Program-made: the position numbers and the translations under genes | Notes under the pieces: model-generated | Database searches by the model: none | What the model was told of the DNA's origin: nothing | Seen by the model: only the letters and a program-made list of their open reading frames with translations | Shown: positions 20,171-28,425 of the stretch, piece by piece | Layout: each line of letters starts with the position of its first letter | Position numbering within the stretch: position 1 is the first letter of the stretch | Source of the DNA: Lysinibacillus sphaericus | GTDB taxonomy: Bacteria; Bacillota; Bacilli; Bacillales_A; Planococcaceae | Assembly: GCF_002982115.1 (NCBI RefSeq) | Contig: NZ_CP019980.1 | Span: 3,480,001-3,544,000 of the forward strand | DNA: 64,000 nt | Direction: 5' to 3'

Positions 20171-21248
20171 GGATTAATACCTGCTCTTGATACATTTGTG
20201 GAATTTGCTTTGTTGTTTCCTCCCACTGCTTTTGGTCGCTAACAGGTTGCGCATTTTTATACATATCTGCTGGTAATAATAAATCCTTTACTTCTTGAGG
20301 TAATTGCACATTTTCACGAATTGGTCGGGCATAACCCTTTGCTAAGTTCTCCTGTCCTGCATCCGATAAAATATATTCTCGTGTTAACATTGCAGCATGT
20401 GGATTTTTTGCATATTTATTAATAACAGTTGCGTAGCCTGATGTGACAGAGCCTTCCGATGGGATGACTACATCAAAACGTTGCTCATCGATTTGATGAC
20501 GATAACCTAGTGCATTGAAATCCCATAAAATTGCAACATCAATCTCTCCTTTTTCTAAATTAGCGACTGTTGGATCACCTTGTAGGCGTCCTTGTTTTGC
20601 TAATTCCGCAAAAAAGTCGATACCCGGCTGAATATTGGATTCATCTCCACCGAAAGCCATTGCTGCAGCTAATATCGCAAATTGTGCTTGGTTTGCAGTT
20701 AATGCATCTCCAATGCTGACATGATAGTCGCCATTTTTAAGATCTTCCCAAGACGTTGGGGGATTTTTCACATTGTTTTTATCTGTTAGAAATGCAATTG
20801 TCCCTGTATAACCAACAATCCAATGGCCCTCTTCATCTTTTGCCCAGTCAGGAATATCATCCCAATAGGAAGTTTTGTATGGCAATGTTAGACCTTTATC
20901 TTTAGCGATTGGACCAAAGGCAATTCCTACGTCGCCAATATCGGCTGTTGCATCGTCTTTTTCTGCTTCAAACTTCGCTAATTCCTCTGCACTCGACATA
21001 TCTGTGTCCTGATGTTTGAGAGTGTACTCTGTTTCAAGCTCTTGCCATGTCTCTACCCAGTTTGCCCATGTGTCCGGCATACCGACTGAATTGACAGTAC
21101 CTTCTTGTTTTGCCTTTTCTGTAATTTCATCAAGCGTTAAATCACTTTTGATGTCATTTGCATTAGACGAACTGTCAGAACATGCTGCTAACATAGAAAT
21201 TGCTAATACACCAACTAAACTTTTCTTCCATAGCTTTTGAATTGCCAT
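20160..21248 (-). CDS. ABC transporter substrate-binding lipoprotein (family 1 solute-binding)
   Basis: A 362-residue lipoprotein with N-terminal signal and lipobox LAAC (lipidated Cys near residue 23), followed by a Ser/Asn-rich linker. The body resembles periplasmic binding proteins for ferric ion, polyamine, thiamine and 2-aminoethylphosphonate, with segments such as TSWEDLKNGDYHVSIGD and DVAILWDFNALGYR. It is the first gene of the seven-gene operon and has GGAGGG before ATG 21248. The ligand cannot be read directly; the two downstream phosphoesterases suggest a phosphate ester or phosphonate. Confidence 0.9.
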   Translation of the reverse strand: MAIQKLWKKSLVGVLAISMLAACSDSSSNANDIKSDLTLDEITEKAKQEGTVNSVGMPDTWANWVETWQELETEYTLKHQDTDMSSAEELAKFEAEKDDATADIGDVGIAFGPIAKDKGLTLPYKTSYWDDIPDWAKDEEGHWIVGYTGTIAFLTDKNNVKNPPTSWEDLKNGDYHVSIGDALTANQAQFAILAAAMAFGGDESNIQPGIDFFAELAKQGRLQGDPTVANLEKGEIDVAILWDFNALGYRHQIDEQRFDVVIPSEGSVTSGYATVINKYAKNPHAAMLTREYILSDAGQENLAKGYARPIRENVQLPQEVKDLLLPADMYKNAQPVSDQKQWEETTKQIPQMYQEQVLIHAK

Positions 21249-21340
21249 GAGTTGGACCCTCCATTTGTTTATGTTTATTTTTATTTGCTTACAACAGTAA
21301 TCTTATAAAACAAACATTAAGCAAGTATGGATGGATTTAA

Positions 21341-21360
21341 AATATTTAGTAAAAAATATT
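21341..21360. promoter_or_regulatory. Inverted repeat upstream of the transport operon, possible operator
   Basis: AATATTT and AAATATT flank a 6-bp spacer about 95 bp upstream of the binding-protein start. Position and symmetry fit a repressor site, possibly for the DeoR protein of the operon. The region is very AT-rich, so chance symmetry is quite possible. Confidence 0.25.
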
Positions 21361-21503
21361 GATTGTTTATAAATTTATGTGAAGTTTTTTAAGTCGTAGG
21401 GGAGTTATATAAAAGATGCTATTCTATCAAGAAGATAAGGAGGAATCCAGTTACGTATGCGCACGTTTGTTTAGTTTTCAGACGTGCACACACCCTAGAT
21501 GAA

Positions 21504-21878
21504 TCAAGAAAGTCCTAGAAAATCTGCATATGTATGCGGTTCATTTTCCTTTAAAATCGTTAAAAATGTAAAAGCAAGTTGAACAACTGACCACCATTTC
21601 ATATTATAGGCCATTTCAAAACGGACAGGTTCTAATGTAAAAACGTCCTGAAAAATATGTAGCGGCTCAATTTGTTCATCCTTTAATATAGATAGAAAAC
21701 CTAAAAACAATGTATGATCTTTCACTTCAATCATTTTCCCATCAACGAGTGCATCGATATTTTCTGGCTGGTGAAATTTACAATGTGTTGCAACATAGCG
21801 TTCTAAATCTTGCGCACGTTGTCGTTCTTCTCGTTCCTTTTTTTTCGCAATAAAATCAATGATATTATTCACGAACAT
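21504..21878 (-). CDS. Hypothetical protein, 124 residues
   Basis: I do not recognise this protein. It starts with a short hydrophobic stretch and a highly charged helix (KKKEREERQRAQDLER, residues 13-28), then alternating hydrophobic segments and the aromatic cluster MKWWSVVQLAFTFL near residue 93. There is no signal peptide or clear transmembrane helix. ATG 21878 follows AAAGAGGCGATGTTCGTG, a reasonable Shine-Dalgarno region. Codon use is like its neighbours. It is monocistronic between the transport operon promoter and a repeat-rich gap. Confidence 0.7.
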   Translation of the reverse strand: MFVNNIIDFIAKKKEREERQRAQDLERYVATHCKFHQPENIDALVDGKMIEVKDHTLFLGFLSILKDEQIEPLHIFQDVFTLEPVRFEMAYNMKWWSVVQLAFTFLTILKENEPHTYADFLGLS

Positions 21879-22252
21879 CGCCTCTTTTTTTCTTTTATTG
21901 TATCATTTTTTCATTTAATTTTACCCGCACACACCCCCTATTAATCATTGGATGGATTTCTACTATTAAAAATTGGGTTGCAGATACTTGATGAAACATT
22001 GTAAGAATCTGTTGATTTTCGTTGCAGGCCCTTCCTTTCTACGGGCAATCGTGCAGCCCTGCAGTGGTGAGCAATGGATAAAGTGACACGTCATATATGT
22101 TCTATATTTCCTAAAAACTAAAGGTTATAGATGTGAATTGATTGATAACCATCATAGATATATTATTAAAAATATTAGTTTTAAAGTTTGATTAACTTGT
22201 TGTGTATTTATTTTTTGTAACTAAATAATTTCATGAGAGGAATGATTATAAT
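21879..22252. other. Intergenic region with a degenerate repeat
   Basis: 374 bp of AT-rich DNA. Apart from the GC-rich repeat-like block at 22011-22070 and the leader of the small gene at 22253, no gene, promoter or hairpin stands out. Confidence 0.5.
22011..22070. repeat. Degenerate copy of a dispersed GC-rich repeat
   Basis: The block around CCTTTCTACGGGCAATCG resembles the CGCTTTYYGCGGGCACG core of the elements at 25522 and 58580 and is more GC-rich than the surrounding DNA. The 21-bp end repeats are missing here, so the assignment is tentative. Confidence 0.4.
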
Positions 22253-22423
22253 ATGAAGATTTACATATTTATTCTTATGACAGTTGCAATATTATTTAGT
22301 TGGTTCAAATATAGAAAAGAAGTGAAAATAGCGAAAAATAAAGAAGAAATTAGAAATGCTTTAGTGCGATTCATGCTGATATTGATTTTATTTTTAATTT
22401 TTATAGCAAGTGTTGTTTTGTAA
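22253..22423 (+). CDS. Small two-helix membrane protein, 56 residues
   Basis: A short plus-strand gene amid minus-strand neighbours. The peptide has an N-terminal hydrophobic helix (IYIFILMTVAILFSWF, residues 3-18), a basic loop with KYRKEVKIAKNKEEIRN, and a C-terminal helix (FMLILILFLIFIASVVL). Both ends would lie outside and the basic loop inside by the positive-inside rule. AGAGG lies 12 nt before ATG 22253, somewhat far. No family is recognised. A minus-strand frame over the same bases is longer but lacks a ribosome-binding site and any domain. Confidence 0.5.
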   Translation: MKIYIFILMTVAILFSWFKYRKEVKIAKNKEEIRNALVRFMLILILFLIFIASVVL

Positions 22424-22551
22424 GGTTTAAACATGTAGGAGAGAGGTAACTCTACCCAAACATGCAACTATATTAGGTATACCAATAAAATAAATAGCTT
22501 AACGGTTGAAGATTGAGGATTAGTGGACATCACATCCACTTTCCCGCCGAA

Positions 22552-22610
22552 AATTGTTTGAGTGCCTGGCACCTCCCTCAGAAATTCAGAATTGTTTGGG
22601 TGCCTGACAC
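22552..22610 (+). repeat. Two tandem copies of a 21-bp dispersed repeat
   Basis: Positions 22552-22572 and 22590-22610 both read AATTGTTTG followed by RGTGCCTGRCAC. The same 21-mer bounds the larger elements at 25522-25708 and 58580-58756. No intervening core is present, only 17 bp. Confidence 0.8.
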
Positions 22611-22611
22611 T

Positions 22612-22666
22612 CAAACAAAAAGACAGAAGGCGTTAAGATATTCCATCTTAATTGCCTTCTGTCTTC
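22612..22666 (-). terminator. Intrinsic terminator of korAB, probably bidirectional
   Basis: A long stem AGACAGAAGGC..TTAAGAT pairs with its complement (22621-22640 with 22646-22665). The minus strand continues with UUUUUGUUU; the plus strand has UCAUUUU. It terminates korB and could also end the plus-strand small gene. Confidence 0.88.
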
Positions 22667-22711
22667 ATTTTGAAAGCCTCAATCGAGCATAGTGGCTTTC
22701 AATGTTTTTAT

Positions 22712-23578
22712 TTACATAAACTCCTGCACAAGTGCATCGAATTCATTTTCGCTCATTTTAATGTCAATATCCGTTAATGGCAACTCAGCGTAGCCAGGTA
22801 CTTTTTCTTGATAAGAAGTTGTTTCTTTATCTTGATAAATAATACCTGTTACTAAGCCTTCATGCTCCATTACTGTGCGCATTGCCATGCCACGGTCAGC
22901 ATTATCATAACCTTCAATATCAGCTAGCTTTGTTAAGTTTTCTTTAAACCAATCGTACGTATTCACTTTGTTGTAAGTAACACATGGTGAAAATACGTTG
23001 ATGAAAGAAAAGCCTTTATGGTTAATGCCCGCTTCAATTATAGCTGTTAATTCTTTAATATCCGTAGAGAAGCCTTGAGCCACAAACGTTGCACCACTTG
23101 TTAAAGCTACTTCCAATGGTTTTAATGATGGCTCAATTGCACCACCTGGCGTTGATTTTGTAATAAATCCAGCAGCCGAGCGTGGAGATGTTTGCCCTTT
23201 TGTTAAACCGTAAATTTGGTTATCCATCACAACGTATGTGATATCGATGTTACGACGGATGGCATGAATGGTATGACCCATACCAATCGCAAAACCATCT
23301 CCGTCACCACCGGAGGCAATGACGTTTAAATCACGATTGGCCATTTTCAAGCCTTGTGCAATTGGTAATGCACGACCATGAATACCGTGGAAACCATATG
23401 AATTAATGTAACCTGAAATACGACCTGAACAGCCGATTCCAGAAATAACAGCTAGCTCGTTTGGTTCAATGCCTACATTTGCTGCTGCGCGTTGAATCGC
23501 AGCCTGCACAGAGAAGTCGCCACATCCTGGGCACCAGTTCGGTTTCACTGTATTACGAAAATCCTTAAATGTTGCCAT
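22712..23578 (-). CDS. korB: 2-oxoacid:ferredoxin oxidoreductase, beta subunit
   Basis: Thiamine-pyrophosphate subunit of a CoA-acylating 2-oxoacid:ferredoxin oxidoreductase (2-oxoglutarate or branched substrates). The 288-residue protein has the cluster-type cysteines in NWCPGCGDFSVQ (residues 14-25) and SGIGCSGRIS, and the TPP/Mg motif GDGDGFAIGMGH with DNQIYGLTKGQ. It shares one base with the end of korA, giving a korAB operon. Aerobic Bacillales use such enzymes beside the TCA-cycle 2-oxoglutarate dehydrogenase; substrate preference cannot be fixed from sequence. Confidence 0.95.
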   Translation of the reverse strand: MATFKDFRNTVKPNWCPGCGDFSVQAAIQRAAANVGIEPNELAVISGIGCSGRISGYINSYGFHGIHGRALPIAQGLKMANRDLNVIASGGDGDGFAIGMGHTIHAIRRNIDITYVVMDNQIYGLTKGQTSPRSAAGFITKSTPGGAIEPSLKPLEVALTSGATFVAQGFSTDIKELTAIIEAGINHKGFSFINVFSPCVTYNKVNTYDWFKENLTKLADIEGYDNADRGMAMRTVMEHEGLVTGIIYQDKETTSYQEKVPGYAELPLTDIDIKMSENEFDALVQEFM

Positions 23579-25317
23579 TAGCGAGTCAACTCCTTCACTC
23601 TATTTTCTAGTTCACCTGGTAAAAATGGTGTACCGTTATATTTTGTAATCATCTCAATTTTATCGTGACCACCAATATTCATTTTCATAATATTAGCTAA
23701 TTGACCTGTGTAGTTGTTTTCCACAACGATTACTTTTTTCGCTTTCGCTACAAGAGGTGCCATCTCAGCAGAAGGGAATGGGTGAATTAAACGGATATGC
23801 GCGTGGTTCACCTTCATGCCTTGTGCGTTTAAACGCTCTTGTACTTCTTCAATCGCTCCACGTGTTGAGTTAAAGCCTACTAATAAAACATCCGCTTCTT
23901 CATGTGGTGCATTTTTGTAAACTGGTGTATCAAACTTCAGGGCTTCTAGCTTGCGGAAGCGTTTGTCCATTTGTGCACGACGATTGCCCGTTGCTTCAGA
24001 TGGTTTCCCTGTTTCATCGTGCTCAACACCAGTAACATGGTGGATACCATTTAAGTGACCTGGTAACACACGCGGCGAAATACCGTCTTCTGTATCTTCA
24101 TAACGTTTGAAGTAAGCTTTATCAGCTGAAGCTTCAATATCATCTGTGACAATTTTACCGCGGCGAATTTCAATTTTATTGTAATCGAATGGTTCAACCG
24201 TTTGTTTACCAAGTGATAATTGTAAATCTGTCATTAAAATAACTGGCAATTGTAATTCCTCTGCAATATTAAACGCTTGAATAGTATCAAAGAATGCTTC
24301 TTCCATTGTAGAAGGTGCAATCACCACTTTTGGAATTTCACCATGCGTACCATAAAGCATTGCCATTAAATCAGATTGCTCTTGTTTCGTTGGTAAGCCA
24401 GTAGATGGGCCCCCACGTTGTGTATCGATCACCACTAGAGGTTGCTCAGTCATACCTGAAAGACCGATTGCTTCCATCATAAGTGAAAGACCAGGACCTG
24501 CTGACGCTGTAAATGAACGGACACCACCGAAGTTTGCCCCAATCGCCATCGTCGCTGCAGCAATCTCATCTTCTGTTTGAATCACAGCGCCACCGAATTT
24601 TGGCAATTTTTTAATAAGGTATTCCATAATTTCAGAGGCAGGTGTAATTGGATAAGCTGCCATAAAACGAGTACCCGCAGCTAATGCCCCAAGTGCTACT
24701 GCATCATTACCGATCATAAACATACGGCGTTTACCATCAGCTGGCGCTAATGCCCACTCACCAACGCGATCGCCTAATAATTCATTCATCATGTCATGAC
24801 CGCGCGCAATGGCCTCCATGTTTTTTTGAACAACCTCTTCACCTTTTTTACCGAAGATGTCATCCACAACATTTTGGAACACAGCGTCTTCTAAGTTTAG
24901 AAGTGAAGCAGTAGCTCCAATAGCAACCATGTTTTTCATTAACGTTGTACCTAGTTCAGCTGCCACTTCTGTGAATGGTACAGCAAATAATGGCGCTTTT
25001 GAATCCTCTGGCTTTACAGGTTCAAATTTTGCATCGGCTAAAATAATCCCTTTTTCTGTTAATTCTTTATAATTGACGTCGATTGTTTCTTGATCGAACG
25101 CCACTAAAATATCTAAATCATCCGCAATGGAACGTACTTCTGTTGGACGAACTGTAATTTTATTATTAGTGTGGCCACCTTTTATACGAGAAGAGAAGTG
25201 ACGATAACCGTATAGGAAATAACCTAGACGATTCATTGCCATCGAGAAAATCTCACCTGTACTCTCAATCCCTTCACCCTGTTGCCCACCGACTTTCCAC
25301 GAAAGCTGATGTAACAT
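23578..25317 (-). CDS. korA: 2-oxoacid:ferredoxin oxidoreductase, fused gamma-alpha subunit
   Basis: 579 residues with an N-terminal gamma domain (about 1-190; GGQQGEGIESTGEIF near the start) fused to the alpha domain beginning near GNDAVALGALAAGTRFMAAY, with the pyrimidine-binding YPITPASEIMEYL motif and the C-terminal transketolase-like domain. The fused gamma-alpha form is standard for KorA of Bacillales. The ATG 25317 start follows AAGGAG in its leader. Cytosolic partner of KorB, feeding electrons to ferredoxin. Confidence 0.95.
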   Translation of the reverse strand: MLHQLSWKVGGQQGEGIESTGEIFSMAMNRLGYFLYGYRHFSSRIKGGHTNNKITVRPTEVRSIADDLDILVAFDQETIDVNYKELTEKGIILADAKFEPVKPEDSKAPLFAVPFTEVAAELGTTLMKNMVAIGATASLLNLEDAVFQNVVDDIFGKKGEEVVQKNMEAIARGHDMMNELLGDRVGEWALAPADGKRRMFMIGNDAVALGALAAGTRFMAAYPITPASEIMEYLIKKLPKFGGAVIQTEDEIAAATMAIGANFGGVRSFTASAGPGLSLMMEAIGLSGMTEQPLVVIDTQRGGPSTGLPTKQEQSDLMAMLYGTHGEIPKVVIAPSTMEEAFFDTIQAFNIAEELQLPVILMTDLQLSLGKQTVEPFDYNKIEIRRGKIVTDDIEASADKAYFKRYEDTEDGISPRVLPGHLNGIHHVTGVEHDETGKPSEATGNRRAQMDKRFRKLEALKFDTPVYKNAPHEEADVLLVGFNSTRGAIEEVQERLNAQGMKVNHAHIRLIHPFPSAEMAPLVAKAKKVIVVENNYTGQLANIMKMNIGGHDKIEMITKYNGTPFLPGELENRVKELTR

Positions 25318-25521
25318 CTCAACAACTCCTTAAATCCAATGTATACTATTATTTTTTTCCTTCATAAGTTTAACACGAAGAAACGGTCTACACTATTGTT
25401 ATTCAATGAATTAGACGAAATTCAGACCTTTGACTGAAAATGCTGTTCAAAAAATTGTAATTTTCAATCAATTAAGTATAAAAAATTAACTCACTAATTT
25501 CAAGTGCTAAATAATTGTATA

Positions 25522-25708
25522 AATTGCATGAGTGACTGGCACGTAAAAAAAATCCACTTCGCTTTTTGCGGGCACGACACAAGCCGCAACCCTCAATTTT
25601 ACGAGGCTTGTACGTTGTGTGTATCCCACAGGAGCATTCGTGGATTTTTACTTTATTCGCCCTACTGACAGAGCGATAAATATTCAGAATTGTTTCGGTG
25701 ACTGGCAC
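25522..25708 (+). repeat. Dispersed repeat element with 21-bp direct end repeats and a hairpin core
   Basis: The ends at 25522-25542 and 25688-25708 are direct copies of the 21-mer also found at 22552, 22590 and 58580/58736. Between them lies a long imperfect hairpin: AAAATCCAC (25549-25557) pairs with GTGGATTTT (25640-25648), and inner blocks GCGGGCACG, ACACAAGCC and their partners pair further. It shares the CGCTTTYYGCGGGCACG block with the copy at 58580. An open frame across it on the minus strand has no domain and is rejected. The rest of the gap 25318-25521 is AT-rich korA leader with nothing clear. Confidence 0.75.
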
Positions 25709-25712
25709 TAAT

Positions 25713-25740
25713 AATCGGTGGGGGTTTCCCCCCACCGATT
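25713..25740 (-). terminator. Strong GC hairpin downstream of spoVS
   Basis: AATCGGTGGGGG and CCCCCACCGATT form a 12-bp stem with a short loop 14 bp after the spoVS stop. There is no U-run on the minus strand, so it may act as an RNA-stabilising hairpin or weak terminator. Confidence 0.6.
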
Positions 25741-25754
25741 AAAGTTCTACTTTA

Positions 25755-26021
25755 TTATCGAACACGTTTTTCTACTAGCAGCTTTAAGGCTGTACGTTCT
25801 TCGCCTGCAATCAAAATATCGGCAAACGCCGGAGCGCAAATTAAATCTGTGCCACTTGGCGCTACAAATCCGCGTGCAATGGCCACTGCTTTTACGGCTT
25901 GGTTAAGTGCACCTGCCCCAACTGCCTGCATTTCTGCTTGCCCTTTTTCTCTTATTACCGCGACTAATGCACCTGCAACTGAATTTGGATTAGAGCGTGA
26001 CGATACTTTTAATGAATCCAC
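25755..26021 (-). CDS. spoVS: Stage V sporulation protein SpoVS
   Basis: An 88-residue protein nearly identical in pattern to B. subtilis SpoVS (86 residues): LKVSSRSNPNSVAGAL, GAGALNQAVKAVAIARGF, VAPSGTDLICAPAF and GEERTA. SpoVS is needed for normal septation progress and coat assembly; it has an Alba-like fold. The start is GTG 26021 with GGGGAGG 7 nt upstream. It follows ymdB, as in B. subtilis, but is separated from it by a terminator, so it has its own promoter in 26022-26211. Confidence 0.97.
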   Translation of the reverse strand: MDSLKVSSRSNPNSVAGALVAVIREKGQAEMQAVGAGALNQAVKAVAIARGFVAPSGTDLICAPAFADILIAGEERTALKLLVEKRVR

Positions 26022-26211
26022 AATTATTCCTCCCCGTTTCGCGAATAGTGTTTACGCTCAACAACTCATGTCCCCCTTTTTGGTCCCCAAGTTATTGTCC
26101 GTAGCTCATTTTATGCTCGGCAATATGAAAATAGACTATTTTTCAATTCTTATATATTGTAAAGCCTTAAAAAACGAGTTATTTTCTTTCGTTAAATTAG
26201 CTCGACACAAC

Positions 26212-26247
26212 AAAAAAACTACTGCACATGAAAAATGCACAGTAGTT
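26212..26247 (-). terminator. Intrinsic terminator overlapping the end of ymdB
   Basis: Minus-strand AACTACTGTGCA (26246-26235) pairs with TGTGCAGTAGTT (26229-26218), followed by UUUUUUUG. It lies just beyond the ymdB stop codon. Confidence 0.88.
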
Positions 26248-26251
26248 GATC

Positions 26252-27049
26252 TTACGCCTGAAACGGATAGTCCTCATTAATATAAATTCTTTCACAACGC
26301 AATGCCTTTCCTGTCTTGTCATCAATCTCAACAAAAAAGCCACTTAACACATCACGACCCTTTTTCGGTACTTCAAAACGAGACGGCATATTTGTTTGGA
26401 ACTTGTAAATTACACTTTCCTTTGTCATGCCTAAAATTTCATCATACGGGCCAGTCATACCTACGTCTGTAATATAAGCAGTACCGTTAGGATAAATGCG
26501 TGCATCTGCTGTTTGCACATGCGTATGCGTTCCAACGACTGCCGATGCCTTACCATCCAAGTGCCATCCAAGCGCTATTTTTTCGCTTGTCGCTTCTGCG
26601 TGGAAATCCACAAATACAAGCGGTGACGTTTTACGAGCTTCTTCAATCAATTGTTCAGCCATTGCAAACGGATCTTCATGCGGTGGCAAAAATACACGAC
26701 CGTGTAAATTAATAACCGATAATGTAACGCCATTTTTCGCAATTTGCACCATGCCCTTACCCGGTGCCTCAGACGAAAAGTTCGCAGGTCGAATTAAATA
26801 ATCAGCATCATCAATAAAATCAAAAATATCTTTATTATCCCAAGTGTGGTTACCCATAGTAATAACATCTACACCCATTTGTAATAAATCATTATAAATA
26901 TTACGTGTAATCCCACGACCTGCTGCTGCATTTTCACCATTTGCAATGACAACATCTGGACTAAACTTCTTTTTTAATCGTGGTAAATATTTTTCTACCG
27001 CATCTCGGCCAATTGAACCGACGATATCTCCAATAAAAATTACTTTCAT
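26252..27049 (-). CDS. ymdB: Metallophosphoesterase YmdB (cyclic nucleotide/RNA phosphodiesterase)
   Basis: YmdB is a dimetal phosphodiesterase that acts on 2',3'- and other cyclic nucleotides and affects RNase Y-dependent transcript levels, with a switch between motility and biofilm in B. subtilis. The 265-residue protein has metal motifs FIGDIVGSIGRD (residue 5 on), NGENAAAGRG, MGNHTWDN, VDFHAEATSEK and GTHTHVQT. In B. subtilis it follows rny directly; here rny is 10 kb away, with a polysaccharide locus between. It is thus expressed apart from rny. Confidence 0.96.
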   Translation of the reverse strand: MKVIFIGDIVGSIGRDAVEKYLPRLKKKFSPDVVIANGENAAAGRGITRNIYNDLLQMGVDVITMGNHTWDNKDIFDFIDDADYLIRPANFSSEAPGKGMVQIAKNGVTLSVINLHGRVFLPPHEDPFAMAEQLIEEARKTSPLVFVDFHAEATSEKIALGWHLDGKASAVVGTHTHVQTADARIYPNGTAYITDVGMTGPYDEILGMTKESVIYKFQTNMPSRFEVPKKGRDVLSGFFVEIDDKTGKALRCERIYINEDYPFQA

Positions 27050-27216
27050 TTTACAAAACCACTCTTTCTATCAATAACACTCATTAGAGTTTACCATTTT
27101 TTCTTCATCAATCGCAAAATATAAAGAAAAACCATCACTAAATTATATCCCTTGTTTGCATTCGCTTGCTTTGATTTCTCTTTTCAGCTTAAAGCATCTT
27201 ATCCAACTGACATTCA

Positions 27217-28338
27217 TTAACGTTGATGAAGTACCTGTTTTGTTTTACCAGCAGTTTTTTTGTCGTTGGCTAAGCTTTCTTCCGCATGTACTTGCCCTAC
27301 TAAATAAGGACCAAACCGCCATTTATTCAGTAAATACGTAGCACAGATAGAACATATCGTGCTGCATAAAAATGTAGTGATAATAACAGTAAATACACTT
27401 ACATCATCTATAAATTTTATAAAAATAGTTTTTAGTAAAATAATAAAAAGAGGATGTAGTAAATAAATCCCAAATGAGTAACGGCTAATAAAAATAACAA
27501 ACTTAGGCATGTGCCTTACTTTATTTGCAATATAGAACAATAGAAAGGCTACGCTCAATGTATAGGGGATTACATCAATCCTCTTGGAGTGAACTTCAGT
27601 AATCAAGCCAGACCATTGACTGGCGAGTAATATACCGAGTGTAAGTATACCTACACTCGGTAGGAAATAACGCAATCGCTGGAGTATCAATAAAAACTGC
27701 TCATAGTTTTTACCGCAATAATAAGCTACGACAAAATAGGCAATCCAAGCAGGAAATGGCATCTTATTTAACACATTCCATTCCACTTCTAGATAAGGAA
27801 GGAACGATAAATACCGAAAAGGATCGAAAAAATTAAAGACTGCAAGGTAAGAAAAATTAACAAGACATGCCGTCATAATCACTTGGTAAGCACGGTATTT
27901 GGATACAACAAATTTCACAAATAATGGATGTAAAAAATAAAACTGAAAGACGATCACGATAAAATACCCGTGGAAATCACCTTCAAAAAAATTTAAAATA
28001 ATCTTCTTATCAAATTCAACATTAGTCATGCTTATTGAATGAAAAGCCGCATCCAAAAAACCGATAAAAATAAACGGAAGAAAAATATAGTTAAAACGTT
28101 TTTTATAAAATTTTTTTGGCAGTTGATGTGGATAGGAATAAGCAATAACAAACTCCGAAATAAAAATAAAGACAGGTGTTCCAAACATCAATGCTAATTG
28201 AATAGATGTTAGTACAATATATATTGTATTTTTCTCTATATCGAACAAGTCCAACCCTAAAGTGACACTATGCATTAAAACAATTCCTAAACAGGCGACA
28301 AACCTTAGTAAAAATATTTCCTTCACAACTGGCTTCAT
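27217..28338 (-). CDS. Acyltransferase family 3 membrane protein
   Basis: A 373-residue integral membrane acyltransferase (OafA-like family) with about ten membrane segments. The early motif LRFVACLGIVLMHS holds the conserved Arg and His of the family. Such enzymes acetylate or otherwise acylate polysaccharide units. Start ATG 28338 is chosen because AGGTGG lies 5 nt upstream; a longer frame from 28368 lacks a site. It is the last gene of the polysaccharide locus, 57 bp after the flippase gene. Confidence 0.88.
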   Translation of the reverse strand: MKPVVKEIFLLRFVACLGIVLMHSVTLGLDLFDIEKNTIYIVLTSIQLALMFGTPVFIFISEFVIAYSYPHQLPKKFYKKRFNYIFLPFIFIGFLDAAFHSISMTNVEFDKKIILNFFEGDFHGYFIVIVFQFYFLHPLFVKFVVSKYRAYQVIMTACLVNFSYLAVFNFFDPFRYLSFLPYLEVEWNVLNKMPFPAWIAYFVVAYYCGKNYEQFLLILQRLRYFLPSVGILTLGILLASQWSGLITEVHSKRIDVIPYTLSVAFLLFYIANKVRHMPKFVIFISRYSFGIYLLHPLFIILLKTIFIKFIDDVSVFTVIITTFLCSTICSICATYLLNKWRFGPYLVGQVHAEESLANDKKTAGKTKQVLHQR

Positions 28339-28425
28339 TTTTCCACCTGCCATTTCTAAGCAATCCATCTATTTTCATTCGAGTGTTCTAGCTTGTATGC
28401 CTTCCTCATTATCAAGAGAACGCTA

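Noticed and set aside
16624..21248. Ferric iron importer reading of the ABC operon
   Set aside because: The ABC subunits alone could be iron-type, but two phosphoesterases and a DeoR regulator in the same operon fit an organophosphorus nutrient better; not fully excluded.
22261..22467. Minus-strand frame of 68 codons opposite the small membrane protein
   Set aside because: No Shine-Dalgarno and hydrophobicity can be explained as the complement of the plus-strand gene.
25472..25735. Minus-strand frame of 87 codons between korA and spoVS
   Set aside because: It crosses the repeat element and its hairpin; cysteine/arginine-rich composition reflects the repeat and no site precedes its start.
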